Shown: positions 1-12,460, counted from the stretch's first letter. The stretch is DNA of 64,000 bases from Polyporus tsugae (GCA_024305745.1 JAHRBS010000011.1:62001-126000), one strand, 5' to 3'. Numbers and translations are program-made. The notes: a model not told the origin generated them from the letters alone.

Positions 1-54
1 GATCCATCAAAAACTCGCCCGTTGATTTGAGAGAGAGGTGAACAACACAGAAAA

Positions 55-1237
55 TCATGTGTTTATACTGAGAATGTGGCTAATTGACTGTTCCTCACGT
101 GCCCTCGTTATCTTTCTTCGCTCGTTCAATCTTCTTATACCTGTACGAATACTCTGGATGTGCGCCTCTAGGGGAATAGCGGATCCGATGAGATCGGGTG
201 CTGCGACTCTCTCCCTCAAATCCTCCAATTCTTCGCCCATCTCCCAAAGGGTTTCCATTGCCATAATGATATGCGCCACAGCACGCTTCCTATATTGGCC
301 CAGGTCTCTCAACAGTTCAAGGTTCACATTGAACGTACGCATCTGTGCCCGGTTGCCTCCCAGGATAGTCCATAAGTCGGAGAGGAGCGCATCGCGAGCA
401 ATGCTGAGTGAGAGACCCTCACGGACACAAAGCTCATGAATTGCAGCGATGTGCTCATCAAGGCGATTGAGGTGTGCAGTGGAGACTTCTAGCTCAAGGA
501 TGAGATGCCGCATCTCAGATGAATGCACCTCTAGCGAACTCTGGAACACCTGTAGGATGTCATGTTCTGCGTGTTTTCCAGACCAGAAAGGCCAAATGAT
601 GTGGAAGAACGACTTCAATTGGGTTTGGACATCCTCTATAGTGCGTAGCGCGTGGTCGTTGACAGCCATGATCCTGAAAGACAGGCATAAGCTGACGGAA
701 GAAGTGTACTAGGGTGATAGCTCACCTATCAATAGCGCCATTTATCTTGGCACCGAGCCTATGCAGGCCTTGGCCTGTCTCCTTTGCATCGTGTACAAAA
801 TCGAGGAGAGATTGTGCGAGATAGTCGCGGCTTTTCAGCTCGCTGACCTTGACGAGGACGATTAGGTCTTTAGTTGCCAGCTCCGCCTTTTTTATCTCAA
901 GAGTCAATGTCGGACCCCCCATGGCCTGATTGAGTAGTTGCTCCCAGCTTGTACTCTGAATCTCCACAAGATGGGGGTAATCAACTCTTTGAGGAGTTGA
1001 TATATGACCCGGTTCATTTGTCGAAGAAGGTGTTTGGCAAGATGTCATACCAGAGATGCCAGGGATCCGACAAAGTGGAGCGTGGATTGTGTGAACCACT
1101 TCAGTCACGATCAAACCTAACACCCATAGGGATATGAAGTAGGCTAGGGGTCTCTGAAGTAGTCGAAGTGCATGGGTGAAGACGGAAACACAGTACTTCA
1201 CGGAGGCAGCTGCAGTACGGTCAAGGGTGACCTCCAT
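55..1237 (-). CDS. Hypothetical membrane protein with coiled-coil-like C-terminal half
   Basis: Two exons, 1237-726 and 673-55, are joined across a 52-bp GT..AG intron (725-674) and give 376 residues in one frame. The first exon holds one hydrophobic stretch at about residues 28-50 (PLAYFISLWVLGLIVTEVV), read as a single membrane span. It is followed by a linker rich in Ser, Thr and Pro. The second half is charged and heptad-like, with many Leu, Glu and Arg, and contains no motif I recognise. Anchored proteins of this shape are common as lineage-specific families in Agaricomycetes, but the function is unknown. The start at 1237 is the first ATG of the open frame. The fit of donor, acceptor and phase makes the gene model fairly secure; the biological role is not known. 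Confidence 0.72.
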
Positions 1238-1909
1238 TTCCAGCTATGTGATCCGAGATGAGGTGACTCTGAGGGCCAATGTTCTCTCAACAAGAGGGCC
1301 AACGATCAGACTGTTGCACTTACAGGAGCGTGGTGGTTTGCGGAATGGCTTTAGTGTTAGCGGAGAATAAGTACTTAGGGGGAGTGGATTTTGCCGCTAA
1401 TAATCCGCATTTGTCATCAGAAAAAGTGTGGGTAGATTGGGCACGGACACCCGCGGCGAATCCGCGAGGGGTATTTTTTGGGGCAGAAGTTACGTGCGTT
1501 TGAGGAGCTCCGAAAAATATCACCCAGGAGGGAATCGCGTAAAGAGCGCACACAATTCCCGCAGAACGGTCTGCGTCACGGCTCGATGGCCCGCCCTCTC
1601 ACCCCCTGAATATGCATATGCTCGTGCAATCCCAGCCATTCCCGCAAGATATTGCGAGGATTGCCTGAGATCGGCGCCTAGGCATTGTGAGGAGCCCGCA
1701 CGGTCGCGGGCCATGTGAGATGGATGGACATTGCACCAAATTTGTGAGTTTGCATCCGCTTTGCTATGTTGCACTGGAGGGGAAGCGAGGAGGATCAGCA
1801 TTGTGCAGTTAGAATAGATAGAGAACGGGTTTTTGAGAGTCAAACAAACACGCGCCACGACAGGTAGAACGAGCAAAGTGATTTTATTCCACAACAATAC
1901 AGGCCACTA
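1238..1909. other. Intergenic, no gene supported
   Basis: This is the upstream region of the minus-strand membrane-protein gene. Only short overlapping open frames without recognisable domains are present. I see no clear TATA box or repeat. Confidence 0.5.
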
Positions 1910-2417
1910 CTAACTGCAGGCCGTCAGACCCATGTCGAGTGCTACCATGACGCACTTGATGTTGCGCGCATTGTAACCTGGTACCAGTCGAATCGCTCCG
2001 GCGTCTCGCCAACCCAGCGACCTTGGGGCGAAGACATTGTCCGCGTCGTCATCAGTGCACTGCGAGAGAAAATCATGGCAAGCGGCGCTGAGGGGAGATT
2101 TAGTCAGCTTGATGAACGATGATGAGCAGGACACGAGAGCTTATCGAAGTAGAGGCAGCAGACTCGGAGGGGCAGCGAGACTGCCAGGAAAGAGGGGACA
2201 TTGCAGTAAGACAGGCGGTGGAAAAAAGCACAGTGACAACACACGCACCCATCCCTCGCAGCTCCAACTGCCGGCCTGCTCCGGTGAGCGATGTGGTCCC
2301 CGCGTCTGTCGGGAGAGGGATGAGACTATGCCAAGGACTACGCTCAACGCAGGGATGGAAGAAAATGCGGCAGAGACAGCAGGCAATGGGTAACAGGAGG
2401 GCAGTGGCAGGGACCAT
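1910..2417 (-). CDS. Possible small minus-strand gene, exon structure unresolved
   Basis: Two open stretches lie head to tail on the minus strand. The upstream one (2417-2100) opens with a hydrophobic Ala/Leu/Cys-rich segment that could be a signal peptide. The downstream one (2134-1910) reads like a final coding exon, with three spaced Cys and a clean stop. A donor GTGCGTGTG near 2260 and an acceptor ending in GGCAG near 2185 could connect them, but I could not join both in one frame. A short secreted Cys-containing protein is one possibility. It may equally be chance open frame. Confidence 0.25.
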
Positions 2418-3930
2418 GACATGGCACTCACCTTATCAGCGAAGAACACAGGCTGGCAAACCTGGACAGTTATTGAGCTCCTCATGGTTCCATGTTGGTC
2501 GCGCGCACAGGCCTGAACTGGATATGGTTAGCGGCGACAACATATGAGAAAAAAGAGAGACTAGGGATCACCATCCACCGGCGATGCAACTGACTTTGGG
2601 GAATTTTGGGGAAGTTTTCAAGCGGGGTGGTTGCAAGGCTGGATGAGAATGAGTAAGTGTATGCGCTAATACGCGCACTTATGATCCAGGTAACCGCATA
2701 TATAAGAGAATCCAAAGACCGTGGATTTATCATCAGTGTACCTTGACTGTAGATCTGGGTTCCTGTGCAGCGCGCACCCTTGCTCGGACGTTGGTGCTAG
2801 GGAATAAGAGTAAGAGGGCAAGTTAGAGAGACGCGGATTTCGTTGCAAGTCCGATTTATGGGGTCCTGGTCCATAATTGATGATGTCAGGCGTTCTCCCG
2901 GAAGCACGTGTACGCTCATATCTGTGACGCGTTCAACGTATGCGGCAGAGCCCGATACCGTTGTTGGAGAGCGGAATATGGTACAGAATACATGTAAGAT
3001 AGCGAACCCGGATTTAGAAGTCATTGTCGACCGTGCTACGGGAATTTAGCGTTGGATACGGGGAAGGACGAGCAACTTACAAGTGTTGCTGAGTAGCCCG
3101 GAAGCCAGGTAACGAGTAGCCTCATCGTCGACAAGCAGGTAAAGGCGGAAGAGAAGAGACTGAGAAGAGACTGACGCAGCTACTTACTTGCGTGAAGTGG
3201 GGCTGCCACGCGACACGCACGTGAGTTTGACACGTAAATGACGACATGCGGTTTGAGATCGGAAGCAGATTCGTCACAAAGACCCGCTACCTGACGGTAT
3301 CGGGAATTCCCTCCTCTCGCCCTGCGATGCACCATTCTCTTCTTCTCATTCTACACACGACCGCGCAGCATACCTCTAAGGACCCAAGAAAATAAGCATC
3401 GAAGGTCAGCCCTGACTCCATCCCCCCAACAAGGCTGTAAGATTTGCGCCATCTGGAGACGTTCAAGTAGGAGAAAAGGGAGGAGGAAGTCGAGGCTTTC
3501 ATGCCTAGGTGCATTACCAATATCTTCTCATTGTAAACATCATTTTCTGATCGCATATAGCCCCCCTAGATGATGCAAATGCTCCCAAGTTCCACAAGGC
3601 GCACCACCCTCTCTCTTCTTCGCACATGATGCAGACCTGACCACCCACAATGCTCAACGCAGAACTCATCATGGGCAACTTACAGCAAGCTTGGCTACGC
3701 TTCGCACGGTACGTTCCAGGTGTTTTGGCATGCTTCTGGTTGTCTGGTTTGGTCTGCACGGGAGGCTGGCTTGGATGATGGATGGATGATGTGCGCAGTA
3801 ATGATTACCAGATCATCCTTATTCCAAGACTTGTGGGGAGCTTGCTTGTTAGTGCATGCTGTGAAGGTCGCCGTCCTGTACGGTCAGGTCGTCTCACATC
3901 ACCCTCACTGGCATTTCCTCCATTCCAGCC
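2418..3930. other. About 1.5 kb without a supportable gene
   Basis: Several minus-strand open frames of 60-90 codons occur (for example 3287-3556 and 2797-3024). None carries a motif I can name, and they do not join with consistent splice phase. Nothing else stands out. Confidence 0.4.
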
Positions 3931-3933
3931 GGG

Positions 3934-4950
3934 TTGTCGTTGTTATCGGTGCTGACAGCATTCCCAACCACACAGATCTACACGGTCTTGGTCCTCTGGT
4001 CGCCAGACATCATCCGAGTTTCCAAGTCCCCTGAACAGACATATCCCTCCCCTCGCAAATTGTCCATCCGCCTGCCTCTCAGCTCTGTCGGCGACTCGCT
4101 CTCGGTCGACCTCGAGACTGTCGTCATTCCCACCTACAACGAGACTGCTCAGCTGTCGAGCATGACCACAACACTCGCGCATCTCGAGTCGACATGCTCG
4201 TCATGCACGCACAGGGTACATAGCTTGCGCAACGGCACGGCGGTCAAGCTGAGCGTGCATAGAGCAAGGTCCGGGTCGCCGTGCTTGAAAAGAACGTGGA
4301 CAAGGGTGATCGAGGCCGAGACAATCCCTGACATTGTCTGCTCACACTGCACCCAACCCATTGCCGGTGTCGGCCTCTACTACGTTTTCGGTGGCACCAT
4401 TATCCCCTCCACTGAACTCATACTCGCCATCCCTACCAGATCGCAGGCTGCAAGGAGATTGTGTTCGCAATGGCACTGCCGCGTCCGAATGGATGCGTCT
4501 CCCTCCGAGGTCATGTACGTTGCCAAGCTTGTCAGCGTGTCCGCCATCCTCTTGAGCAAGTGGTGTACAGGCCGTTACCGCACTCGACTGTGGCGCCAAT
4601 ACCGTCCCGAACATTGACAAGCTCTTTGACCCAAGCAAGCAATGAGTCACTGCCACAAGAAGCTCATCCAGAACGACACAGACATGCTTGTCGCGATCCT
4701 CTTGCCAGGCGGCCTATCGGAGGTGCTCGTCGCCGCGCACTACACCTCTGGTGCAGTCTTCGTTGCCGCCGACCTTCTCTTGCAGGCCAAGCATTGCATC
4801 GACTTGCAGGTTGTGCTCGTCGCAGTCGACACACGCCCGAGCTCATCCCTGTGATCGCCATGCCTGAGGCCCGCGCGCTGATGCGCGTAAACGTTGTCCG
4901 CCAGTCGATTGGACTCGTTCCTGAAGAGGATCATTGTCCCAGTAGGTTTG
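3934..4950 (+). pseudogene. Histidinol dehydrogenase (HIS4-type) pseudogene
   Basis: Successive blocks match the order of histidinol dehydrogenase, the NAD-dependent last enzyme of histidine synthesis, which in fungi is the C-terminal part of trifunctional HIS4. At about 4300 there is EAETIPDIVC, then GVGLYYVFGG and IPSTELILAIPT, then YVAKLVSVSAIL near 4515. These are followed by QAVTALDCGANTVPNIDKLF, LIQNDTDMLVAI, SEVLVAA, FVAADLLLQAKH and DLQVVLVAVD up to about 4835, and finally ARALMRVNVVRQSI near 4900. Each block is recognisable, yet they lie in three different frames with an in-frame stop after DPSKQ near 4645. At least three frameshifts are needed, so the copy cannot make an enzyme. The extreme C-terminus is absent. 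Upstream sequence back to about 3934 may be the preceding HIS4 part but is too eroded to assign. No transposon borders it clearly. Confidence 0.85.
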
Positions 4951-5817
4951 GTCAAGGAGGGGAGATCAAGGAGGGGATGACCTCGTGCTCTTTTCTGTTG
5001 TAGTAAACCTTGTGCAGCGGTCCACGCATGTATACGGCTTCTTCGCTAGTACGAGCGAGCCCCTATGACATGGACTTCCCCCCCCCCTGCAGTTGTGTGG
5101 ACTGCATGAGCAGACTCAAAGCCTACAGTAGTGGTCATCAAGTTTGTAGAGATGCAGTCCTGATACGGTGTCTGAGCGGAGGTGGTCCCCAAGTGCTGTT
5201 TGCGACGATTGGTGTCGGAAATGGCATCATAAGTCGTGGCATCATAAGTCGTGGCATTCCTCCCTCTTCTGGCACGACCATATCTGAGCATCATATTAGT
5301 ATCTCTACAGAGGTACTGCATGAAAATACATGACCACGCGACCCCCAGGCAGAAACGCGCGTTCAGGCAATCCCGCGCCATATACGGCACAGGATTGTCA
5401 GTATTGTGCGTTGTTGCTCCCTCGACCTCCAAATTGGACAGTGTCCCGTATGATCCGTGTGTTAATGAGCACTGGAGGCAAAGTTCGCAAGCATGATTGG
5501 CGTTTTTCCACTTTTGCTGATGGCCGCGGCGGCGCCCGCGCCCCCACGAGAAGCTGGTGGATGCGTCGCCTTCGGACTATTGCAAGTATCTGAGTAAATG
5601 AAGCCAAACGAGACAGACTAAACGAGCTAGACTAAGTGGTGGGAGGGAGAGGCGGGGACGCACCTTCGGCGCCTAACCCCCCGTCGCGTCTTCAAGTGAT
5701 TCCGATCAGGGGCAGGCGCGCCTGCCAGCCCGTGCTCTGCCGAACTTACTCTTCTCTCTCTGTCAACTACTGACTTGCTATATGTACACGCTATGTGTTT
5801 AAGTGTTATAGCGCAGC
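4951..5817. other. Gap between pseudogene and bHLH gene
   Basis: No gene is supported here. The stretch contains a 15-bp direct tandem repeat (CATCATAAGTCGTGG) at about 5224-5257 and a GC-rich patch near 5520-5550. Its 3' part is presumably the promoter of the bHLH gene. Confidence 0.4.
5224..5257. repeat. Short tandem repeat, unit of 15 bp
   Basis: The unit CATCATAAGTCGTGG occurs twice in a row, followed by the start of a third copy. It is a simple local duplication with no known role. Confidence 0.8.
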
Positions 5818-6003
5818 GTGGTACGTATTCTAGCGAGTGAATTTGAATTTGAACTCAAGAGCCCGGTGCCTGCGGCGGTTGAACTTGTATCCGACTTGCC
5901 AACTACAACTCCGAGCGTTGGACATTCTGTCCGCTTGTTCCGTACCCTGTTACCTTTCCATGGTGTCACAAACGATCCTGGTGAGGCGCCGCCTGCCTAT
6001 AAT

Positions 6004-7129
6004 ATGGTCCCCTCTCAGATTGTCTGTGGCAGACCTTCTGCGAGGACTTTCCCCTCTTGCCCTCCGTCGGTCGCCAACCGCTTCATGGCTCCTAAACCCC
6101 TCGTCTTCCCCAGCTCTTCCCAGACTGTGGGACAGCGGTCTGTCGATGACACGATCCGTTTTCAGAGCACCTTTGTGGACAACACTGGTGCTCACCCTCA
6201 GACGCGAAAGCGTAGGCGCACTCATACTGAGGAAGACAAAGCAACCCACAATGCCATCGAGCGCACACGTCGTGAGACCCTCAACGGTCATTTCTTAGTA
6301 CGGAGCCATTTCTTGTCGCTTATCCTCTTGCGTCTCGCTGATGCACTGTCCCCAGGAGCTGGCCGCTCTACTCCCTAACCTCCATCACGTTCATCGTCGC
6401 ACCAAATTCTCTATTGTCAACTCTTCCATAGCACATATTCGGGCATCCCGCCAGCACCGCCTCCTAGCTGCGCACAAGCTCCGGCTGCTCAAGCTCGAGT
6501 CAGACGCGCTTCGCCGCGAACTCAACCAATGGCGTAGTGGCGCCGGCCTCCCTCGCGTTGATGCACCTGTTTGTAGCGAGGCGTTTGAGCGGATCCTCAG
6601 TGGTCAGGATGAGGTCGTCAGTGCTCTCTTGCATGACGAAGGAGCTGAGGGTAGTAATATCACTGATCGTAGCGGCAACGACGACTCCGCCGGCCCACCG
6701 GGCTCTACGCATGATCAAGATGACACGACGAACTTCAACCACATACCTAGTCCCCCTGTCCACGACTTTCTCATCCCGGTCAACGACGTGAATCTCCTCC
6801 CACCTATCCTTCCCTCGTACGCCCCCCTCCCGTTGGGCCACTTTCCGGCTCCTTTCCCCGTAAACCATGGTCTTCGCATGCCAGATCTTGTCCAAGCGGG
6901 CCACAGTTCGATATCCTTGGATAACCAAGCAATGGTGTATCAAGCTATGGGTTACCCCACTCACGCCGTAAACCAGATTCAGCTGCAGTACTCCAGTCAC
7001 CTAGTACAGCAAGTCAATGATGACGTGCACCACACGATGGCGCGAGACGGTGTCTACGGTGAAACAGGAAGCAGCGAAGTCACCGGAGTGTCCGAATGGT
7101 TCAGGTTGTCATCGTTAAGGAAATATTGA
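6004..7129 (+). CDS. bHLH transcription factor
   Basis: Two exons (to 6297, and 6356-7129) are split by a 58-bp intron (6298-6355) placed inside the helix-loop-helix. The spliced protein has a basic patch KRRRTHTEEDKATHNAIERT ending in the ERxRR signature (IERTRRE), which in this family contacts E-box DNA. Helix 1 follows (LNGHFLELAALLPNL), then a loop, and helix 2 (KFSIVNSSIAHIRASRQHRL) continuing into a Leu-rich extension. The C-terminal half is low in order and Pro/Ser/His-rich, as in many activators. The open frame runs upstream to 5818 without an ATG, so 6004 is the first in-frame ATG; an earlier exon is possible. A nuclear DNA-binding regulator is very likely. Its targets are unknown. 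Confidence 0.85.
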
Positions 7130-8520
7130 TGCCTGGGGAGTGTACCTCCCACGGCCCCCACTATGTAGCAGCACTTCCACTGGCAGCCGCTACTGGCCGG
7201 CCAACTTCCTCAATAGGCTCAATGTACTACGGCGGGATTAATATTAATGTTAGCTATTCACACTAGCGCAGTTTTCGCTTTACTGTAACCGTAATAGGGG
7301 GACGAACAGAACGTGTAGTAGTTCTCGTGAGCCACATGCCAGTGCTCGGGTGTCTGTCACTTTCCAGTGGGTGCCATGATCATTATGATGCTGCGCCCTC
7401 GCCCTCGACTGATGAGCGCTTGAGTGCCGGAGGAAACTTGAGAGGTTGGTCATCACACCGCCTTCTGTGCGGGGTTTGCGGCCTCAGATCAGCCATATGT
7501 CCAATCCACTTGGTGGCCCCGATTTCACTTATCCTGACTTATCCAGGATTCCTCATGAGCAGTGCTCCCCAGACGGTCCCAGATGCTCTGGATAATTAGG
7601 TCCCTCTCCTGATCAAGTGCTCGGTCCAATGCGCTCAAGTCGCGTCCAGCGTGTTCCAGTCTAGTCCATTCGCTCAGTACTAACAGGTACATCGACTCTT
7701 AGCTAATCAGGCGGCGCATTAACCTAGCACGCCCGGTGTTGTCCTCCATACCGATGTTCCCAAGACAACCACGACGACCTCCGCTACTTACATGTACCCC
7801 GATGTCCTCTCTTCAAATTCTGGCGTGATCCAAGGCCAAGTGGGGAGTATACGAGCTCGTCTTCCAGAAGTCCTACCATCTATCCACTACAGTAGCCATT
7901 AGATTCGAAAACCGCGCCACAAAGGCCTAGGGCAAACAGCGTACCATCGAGCTACAGCCTGAGTTGCAATTCTGCAGTCTCGCAATGCTCACATCGCTGC
8001 CCTCAAGCACAAGGCATCGCCGTTTGAATGCCTTGACTTCCCCAACTATATCGGCTCCTGGTGGCCGCCCAAGTAGAAGCTGGACAATGAACCGCTGCTG
8101 GACCACCTTCTAGACCTCTCGCACCTCTCCGCCTTCGGGTGCGATGTCCGAACACGCTAGTTCACCGCGGCCCACCACACCCACCTAGACGCCAGGGGGT
8201 GACCGCGTTGTCCCTGACCATTGCTGTCTCTGAGCACGCCACCGTGGAGGACAACTTGCAAGTAGGACGTCCTCGCGCGGCCACGGACAACATGCTGCGA
8301 ACACTGAACGTGACTCTCACCTAGTTTGAAGGCCCGCAGCGAGCGCCACCACTTCCCCAACTCGGTCTTCATGCCTGATTGTCTTGGTGGGAGTGGCGGC
8401 ACTATTTCTAGGGGCCTGCGAGTGTCTAGTTTTCTACGCCTTGCGATGGCTCGACCTGCATGTGGTCGCTGCGCAACACCCGTCCGCAGCCTTAGAGCTC
8501 TGGGGCTACACACCCATTTT
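7130..8520. other. Unresolved 1.4 kb, possible decayed coding sequence
   Basis: From about 7740 to 8160 short open pieces in changing frames look protein-like (for example FPNYIGSWWPPK near 8040, followed by a stop). They suggest an eroded gene, but I cannot assign a family. The rest shows nothing clear. Confidence 0.3.
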
Positions 8521-8942
8521 GCGATTTTGTCCGTCGGAGGTCGGCTGGCTAGGTCCGGCGGACCTCCTGCCGGAGCACCACGGACCACGCCCGAGGATTT
8601 CTGCGGACGTCCTTTGCGTCCAGATCTCCGCAGACGTCCTCAAGGCACTTCTGAAATACGGCGTCAGTGGCATCAAAAACTGAACTGCAGCTTCGAACGC
8701 GGGCTCTCGGAGATGCAACAAGGCAGAGCCTCACTCGCATTGTACCATAAAATTCGGATCTACTGTCTTTTTCCCGGAGAGTGGGATGGAGGGGGTGGAA
8801 CATCGGTAAATGGGCTCTGAGGCAGGCACGGACGTCTGGAGAGGTCCGCATGGACCCCAGAGGACATCCGCTGCGGGGAGGTCCGCCGGATGTCCATGTC
8901 ATCACCGAGGTCTGTTGGAAATCTGGTCAAAGCGGAGCTCCG
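8521..8942. repeat. Dispersed repeat, copy 1 (second copy at 51.5 kb)
   Basis: Shares a series of blocks in the same order with 51466-51656. These include ATTTTGTCCG near the left edge, GGACGTCCTTTGCGTCCAGA, TCTGAAATACGGCGT, CATTGTACCATAAAATTC and TCTGGTCAAAGCGGAGCT at the right edge. Copy 1 has extra GC-rich material between the last two blocks and several GTCCGGCGGAC-type short palindromes. No terminal inverted repeats or target duplications are evident, so the class is unknown. It might be a fragment of a transposable element or a decayed coding sequence read on the minus strand. Confidence 0.75.
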
Positions 8943-8957
8943 CGGACAACATCGACA

Positions 8958-8991
8958 ATTGGGTGTGTACGATGATTGGGTGTGTACGATG
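8958..8991. repeat. 17-bp tandem duplication
   Basis: The unit ATTGGGTGTGTACGATG is present twice in direct succession. Confidence 0.8.
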
Positions 8992-9841
8992 ATGCCTTGT
9001 GGTCGAGTCCTCGTGCCAGACGGAACTCTAGATCTCAAGCACCGGAGGTTGATGCATTGACGACCCCCACATATGTATACTTACCACTCACCTTCGCGCG
9101 AGCCGTGTCTCTCTATCCCACCATTTATGCAACCCTCCGCATGGGTAACATCATGCAATTGCCGCCCGCCTCCGCATGAGGTGTTGACGAAGTGGGACTC
9201 ACCGTGTGGTGCTCAATCCAAATCCGACCGTAGCACAGTATCGGACATTGACCGGTGCCTGGGACTCCCATGCTGTCTTCGAGGGCACCTTGCATGCCTA
9301 GGAAGGTTAGTGGGTAGGCTTTGAGGCGAAGTGGCACTCTTCCAAGAAGAGGGGAGGTCAAGGGGAATGACAATGTTGTCGGGGGAAGAAGGTGGCGGAT
9401 GGAGGACAAGTTGAACTTCAAGCTTCACGCAGCCCGTCATTAAGGGACCCGGGATGGGTGATGGACAGGTGATGGTACATCATGCAAATGTTGATGAATA
9501 TCTATCTAGTCACACTCAGAAAAATCCAGAAAATGAGCTCACTCAAGCGTCTCCGAGTCCAAGTGCCATCAAGAGCACAAGTCGCCGGACGGATTCCTCG
9601 GGTTAGTACATTATGTAAGGGACTCCGCGGTGGCACCGCAGGTTAGTGCCCGTGCTTCGGACGACGGAGACGGAGCCGCCATCTAGTTATCGATCGACGA
9701 TATCTGCTCAGTTGGGCGCCTCTGCATCTTACAAACAACATACTTGGGCAAACATATTCTAAGCGGAACCAGGAAACCGGCACTCCGAGTATATATTACC
9801 CGTGATTCTCAATTGGACAGAAAAGCTTAGCAGGAGTCAAA
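8992..9841. other. Upstream region of the WD40-like gene
   Basis: No coding sequence is supported. A TATATATT-like stretch lies about 50 bp upstream of the ATG at 9842 and may serve as the core promoter. Confidence 0.35.
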
Positions 9842-11192
9842 ATGGAGGCACACTGTCTCCAAGTCTTTGAGCCCAACGCACACTCGCTATTGGCATATCC
9901 CGAGGGGCTCCTCCTCGTGGCCGGTGAGTAGGCAGCCGCACGCTCTTCGACTTGTGCTTAAAGGTGCACTATTGTAGCCGGCGATTTGGCCACCATTATC
10001 TATGATTTAGAACAGCCAATGGAACGCGCACGCATCAGCCACCGCAAATACGCCAATATTTCAATATGTTGGGTGGCCTCCGACTCACAAATGTTGGCGT
10101 GCTTTTGCTCTGATGGCAACATTCGGCTTTGGACAGTCGACGCTACTCGCCACCCTCCCCAATCCAGCAAGCCGCGTCTTATTCGTACAAAGTACAATGT
10201 TACCTCTACGACCACAGCGATCCTCGCATATAATCCTCAACGGAAATTGTTGGCCCTGGCTTGTCTCGGTGAGCTCAGTCTCTGGTTCATCGATAAAAAG
10301 AGTACGTCCCTCAACATGGAACGGACACTCATAAACAATATTGACGCCAGGCAGAGTTACATTCAGGGTTCAAAGGAGCCCCTGCAAGTATGGAAATTGC
10401 GCACATCCACTACGCGCTAGACAGAGGCACATTTCTTGTGTTCTACAAAACTCCCGGCAGCCTGTACGTCCATCTTTGTCCCAACAGTTCACCTTCCGAC
10501 CTGAAATGCTGTGCAGGGTCGAATACGACGTACAACGGAAGGAATGCGTACGTCATCCCGAACTATGTGACAATATGTGAGTCTGTGGTCGACCTATATC
10601 ATGGTCACTAATGCTAACTATGAAGCACATCAGCGATTCCATTGCGACCTCCAGCGATACAGTGGCTATAGGGACCACGGGCATGGGATACGCCTCCTCA
10701 ATACCGCTGATCTTCGTACAACAAACCCATCAGTCCAGAAGCTCATAGCTGCGATACCACTTTCTACCTATCTACAGTTCCATCAAAATGGCACACTTAT
10801 AATTGGTACTACCTCCGGCAAAGTCGACGTCTGGGATGTCGGTAATCAGTGTGCCATTGGTGGCTTCCAGACTCGTGGCGGTAAGCGCATAGATAGCCTA
10901 ACAGTCAAGGCGATCATAAACTTCCATAGATCAACTTCGGGTTATGACATCTATCTCTTGCCGAGACCTGGCCTTCTATGTGCTGCTGGAAACTACTGCC
11001 GGTCTGGAGGTTTGGGAAGGTACGGTGTATTGCTTGACTTCCCTTCAAGCTTATGTATCCTAACACATACGTTGTATTCACCAGTCAGGCGTACTACCCG
11101 AGAGGTGCGCAACTGCAGGGTTTTCAGACTCCTATAAAGATTCATTTTTCGCCGATCTCGCAGGAATGTCGCCCGTATACTTCGTTTGTTGA
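9842..11192 (+). CDS. WD40-like repeat protein
   Basis: Six exons join in one frame to about 358 residues: 9842-9923, 9978-10301, 10355-10576, 10626-10880, 10930-11019 and 11089-11192. All introns are 49-69 bp with GT..AG ends. The protein shows beta-propeller-like blocks ending in Trp-containing strands: CSDGNIRLWTVD near residue 65, ELSLWFIDKK near residue 130, TTSGKVDVWDVGN near residue 275 and AGLEVWEG near residue 320. These fit degenerate WD40 repeats, normally protein-binding scaffolds; partners are unknown. The last exon is the weakest part. A separate downstream frame (11288-11482) encodes a short protein with one hydrophobic segment (FNLGLILLVLTVI) and could be an alternative 3' exon giving a membrane tail, but I could not connect it in phase. 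Confidence 0.75.
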
Positions 11193-11700
11193 CCCATAGC
11201 TACAGTATATATATGCACTGACCGCCTTGTCATAGAAATTGGATCTCAAGCCGGGAATCCCAGAACGATGTAGTAAATGATACCAACATGGACAACCAAG
11301 CACTATCCCCGACTCGTAACCATAACCTCATTCCCCATATCCATTCCGTCTCCCTTTCCCGATATTCAATACGGACAGTGCTGCTCGACTGCGTCGCTAG
11401 GATGTTCAACTTGGGTCTCATTCTCCTCGTGCTTACTGTCATTCCGCACTATTACGAGATCTGTTCCGAGTTTACGCAGTAAAGTCGTGTTTCTATTTGT
11501 TTGTATGTCATTGTCAAATCTGCAACGCACGCTCAGAGAGTCCGTGAGCAGCTAGCTGGGAATAGGCGTCGGCGGTACGACCACAAGGTTTTCAACAAAT
11601 TCGCAACACGGTCACTCGTTCAGGAAAACAGGGTCCCCGAAGGAAAGGCGGCCGCGCGAGAAGACGCAGTCGGCGGCGCCGGTAGTCATCGCCGCGCTCC
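11193..11700. other. 3' region of the WD40-like gene
   Basis: Contains the small open frame 11288-11482 with one predicted membrane segment. No independent gene is supported. Confidence 0.35.
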
Positions 11701-12093
11701 ATGCGAACCGAACACACGCCTGATTTCGGCGATTCCAGACTGACGTGCTCAGCGGGCGAGCAGTCGACTTCTTCGTTGCGGTCCTCTTGCGGTCCTCTCA
11801 TCCCTGTCCGGACTCCCGGCTGTGGTCGTGCCACAGCAATGAATAGGACCTCCGGGCCGGCAGGACAGCCAAGGCTGATTCCGCGGACCGTGCCACACTC
11901 TCCGGAGGACTCCACGCTCTTCAATGCGCCCTCCCTGCCTGCACCTTCCTTCAATTATTCCCGCCTTTCGGAAGCACAGTCGATGGACTCAAGCCCGCCG
12001 GAAGAAAATGAGCAAGCACGTCGAGTCGCTGCAGCAATGCAAAATGCCCTCCTCCATCAGGGAAAGCTCCCTTTGCGAATGCACCCTAAGTGA
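11701..12093 (+). CDS. Possible 5' exon, Ser/Pro-rich hypothetical protein
   Basis: An open frame of 130 codons is rich in Ser, Pro and Arg and ends at a good donor (GTGAGC at about 12091). Its tail (EENEQARRVAAAMQNALLHQ) looks genuinely coding. It lies 370 bp upstream of the three-exon gene at 12461, so it may be that gene's first exon, but I found no in-phase connection. No domain is recognised. Confidence 0.35.
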   Translation: MRTEHTPDFGDSRLTCSAGEQSTSSLRSSCGPLIPVRTPGCGRATAMNRTSGPAGQPRLIPRTVPHSPEDSTLFNAPSLPAPSFNYSRLSEAQSMDSSPPEENEQARRVAAAMQNALLHQGKLPLRMHPK

Positions 12094-12460
12094 GCTTAGT
12101 CACTGCGTTTTGGCCAGTCTATCTGGAGGGTTGCAGTAAAGACGGGCTCTGTCCTCACCCTCGAGCAATTTAGAGTTTCTGGGTTGTGAGACGTGCGCCA
12201 GGCGGAGTTGTGAAGTCGCGACATTGAGTTTCCGGGGTCCGACAATTGGGCGTCTCAAGGTGCCCGCAATGCTTCGCAACTCCTTGTCCGGTGCCTCCTC
12301 CTACATTCGCAATTTCCTGCCTCCTGCTTCCGATGTTTGCAAGTTCGAGTTGCGTCTGTCTTTCGATACTTGCGATGGCTTTCTCTCTCTCTCCTGGATT
12401 GCTGCTGGCCGAGTATATGAAGCTTCTGTCTCCTGGCCCATCTGACCTCGCTTTCCTCGG

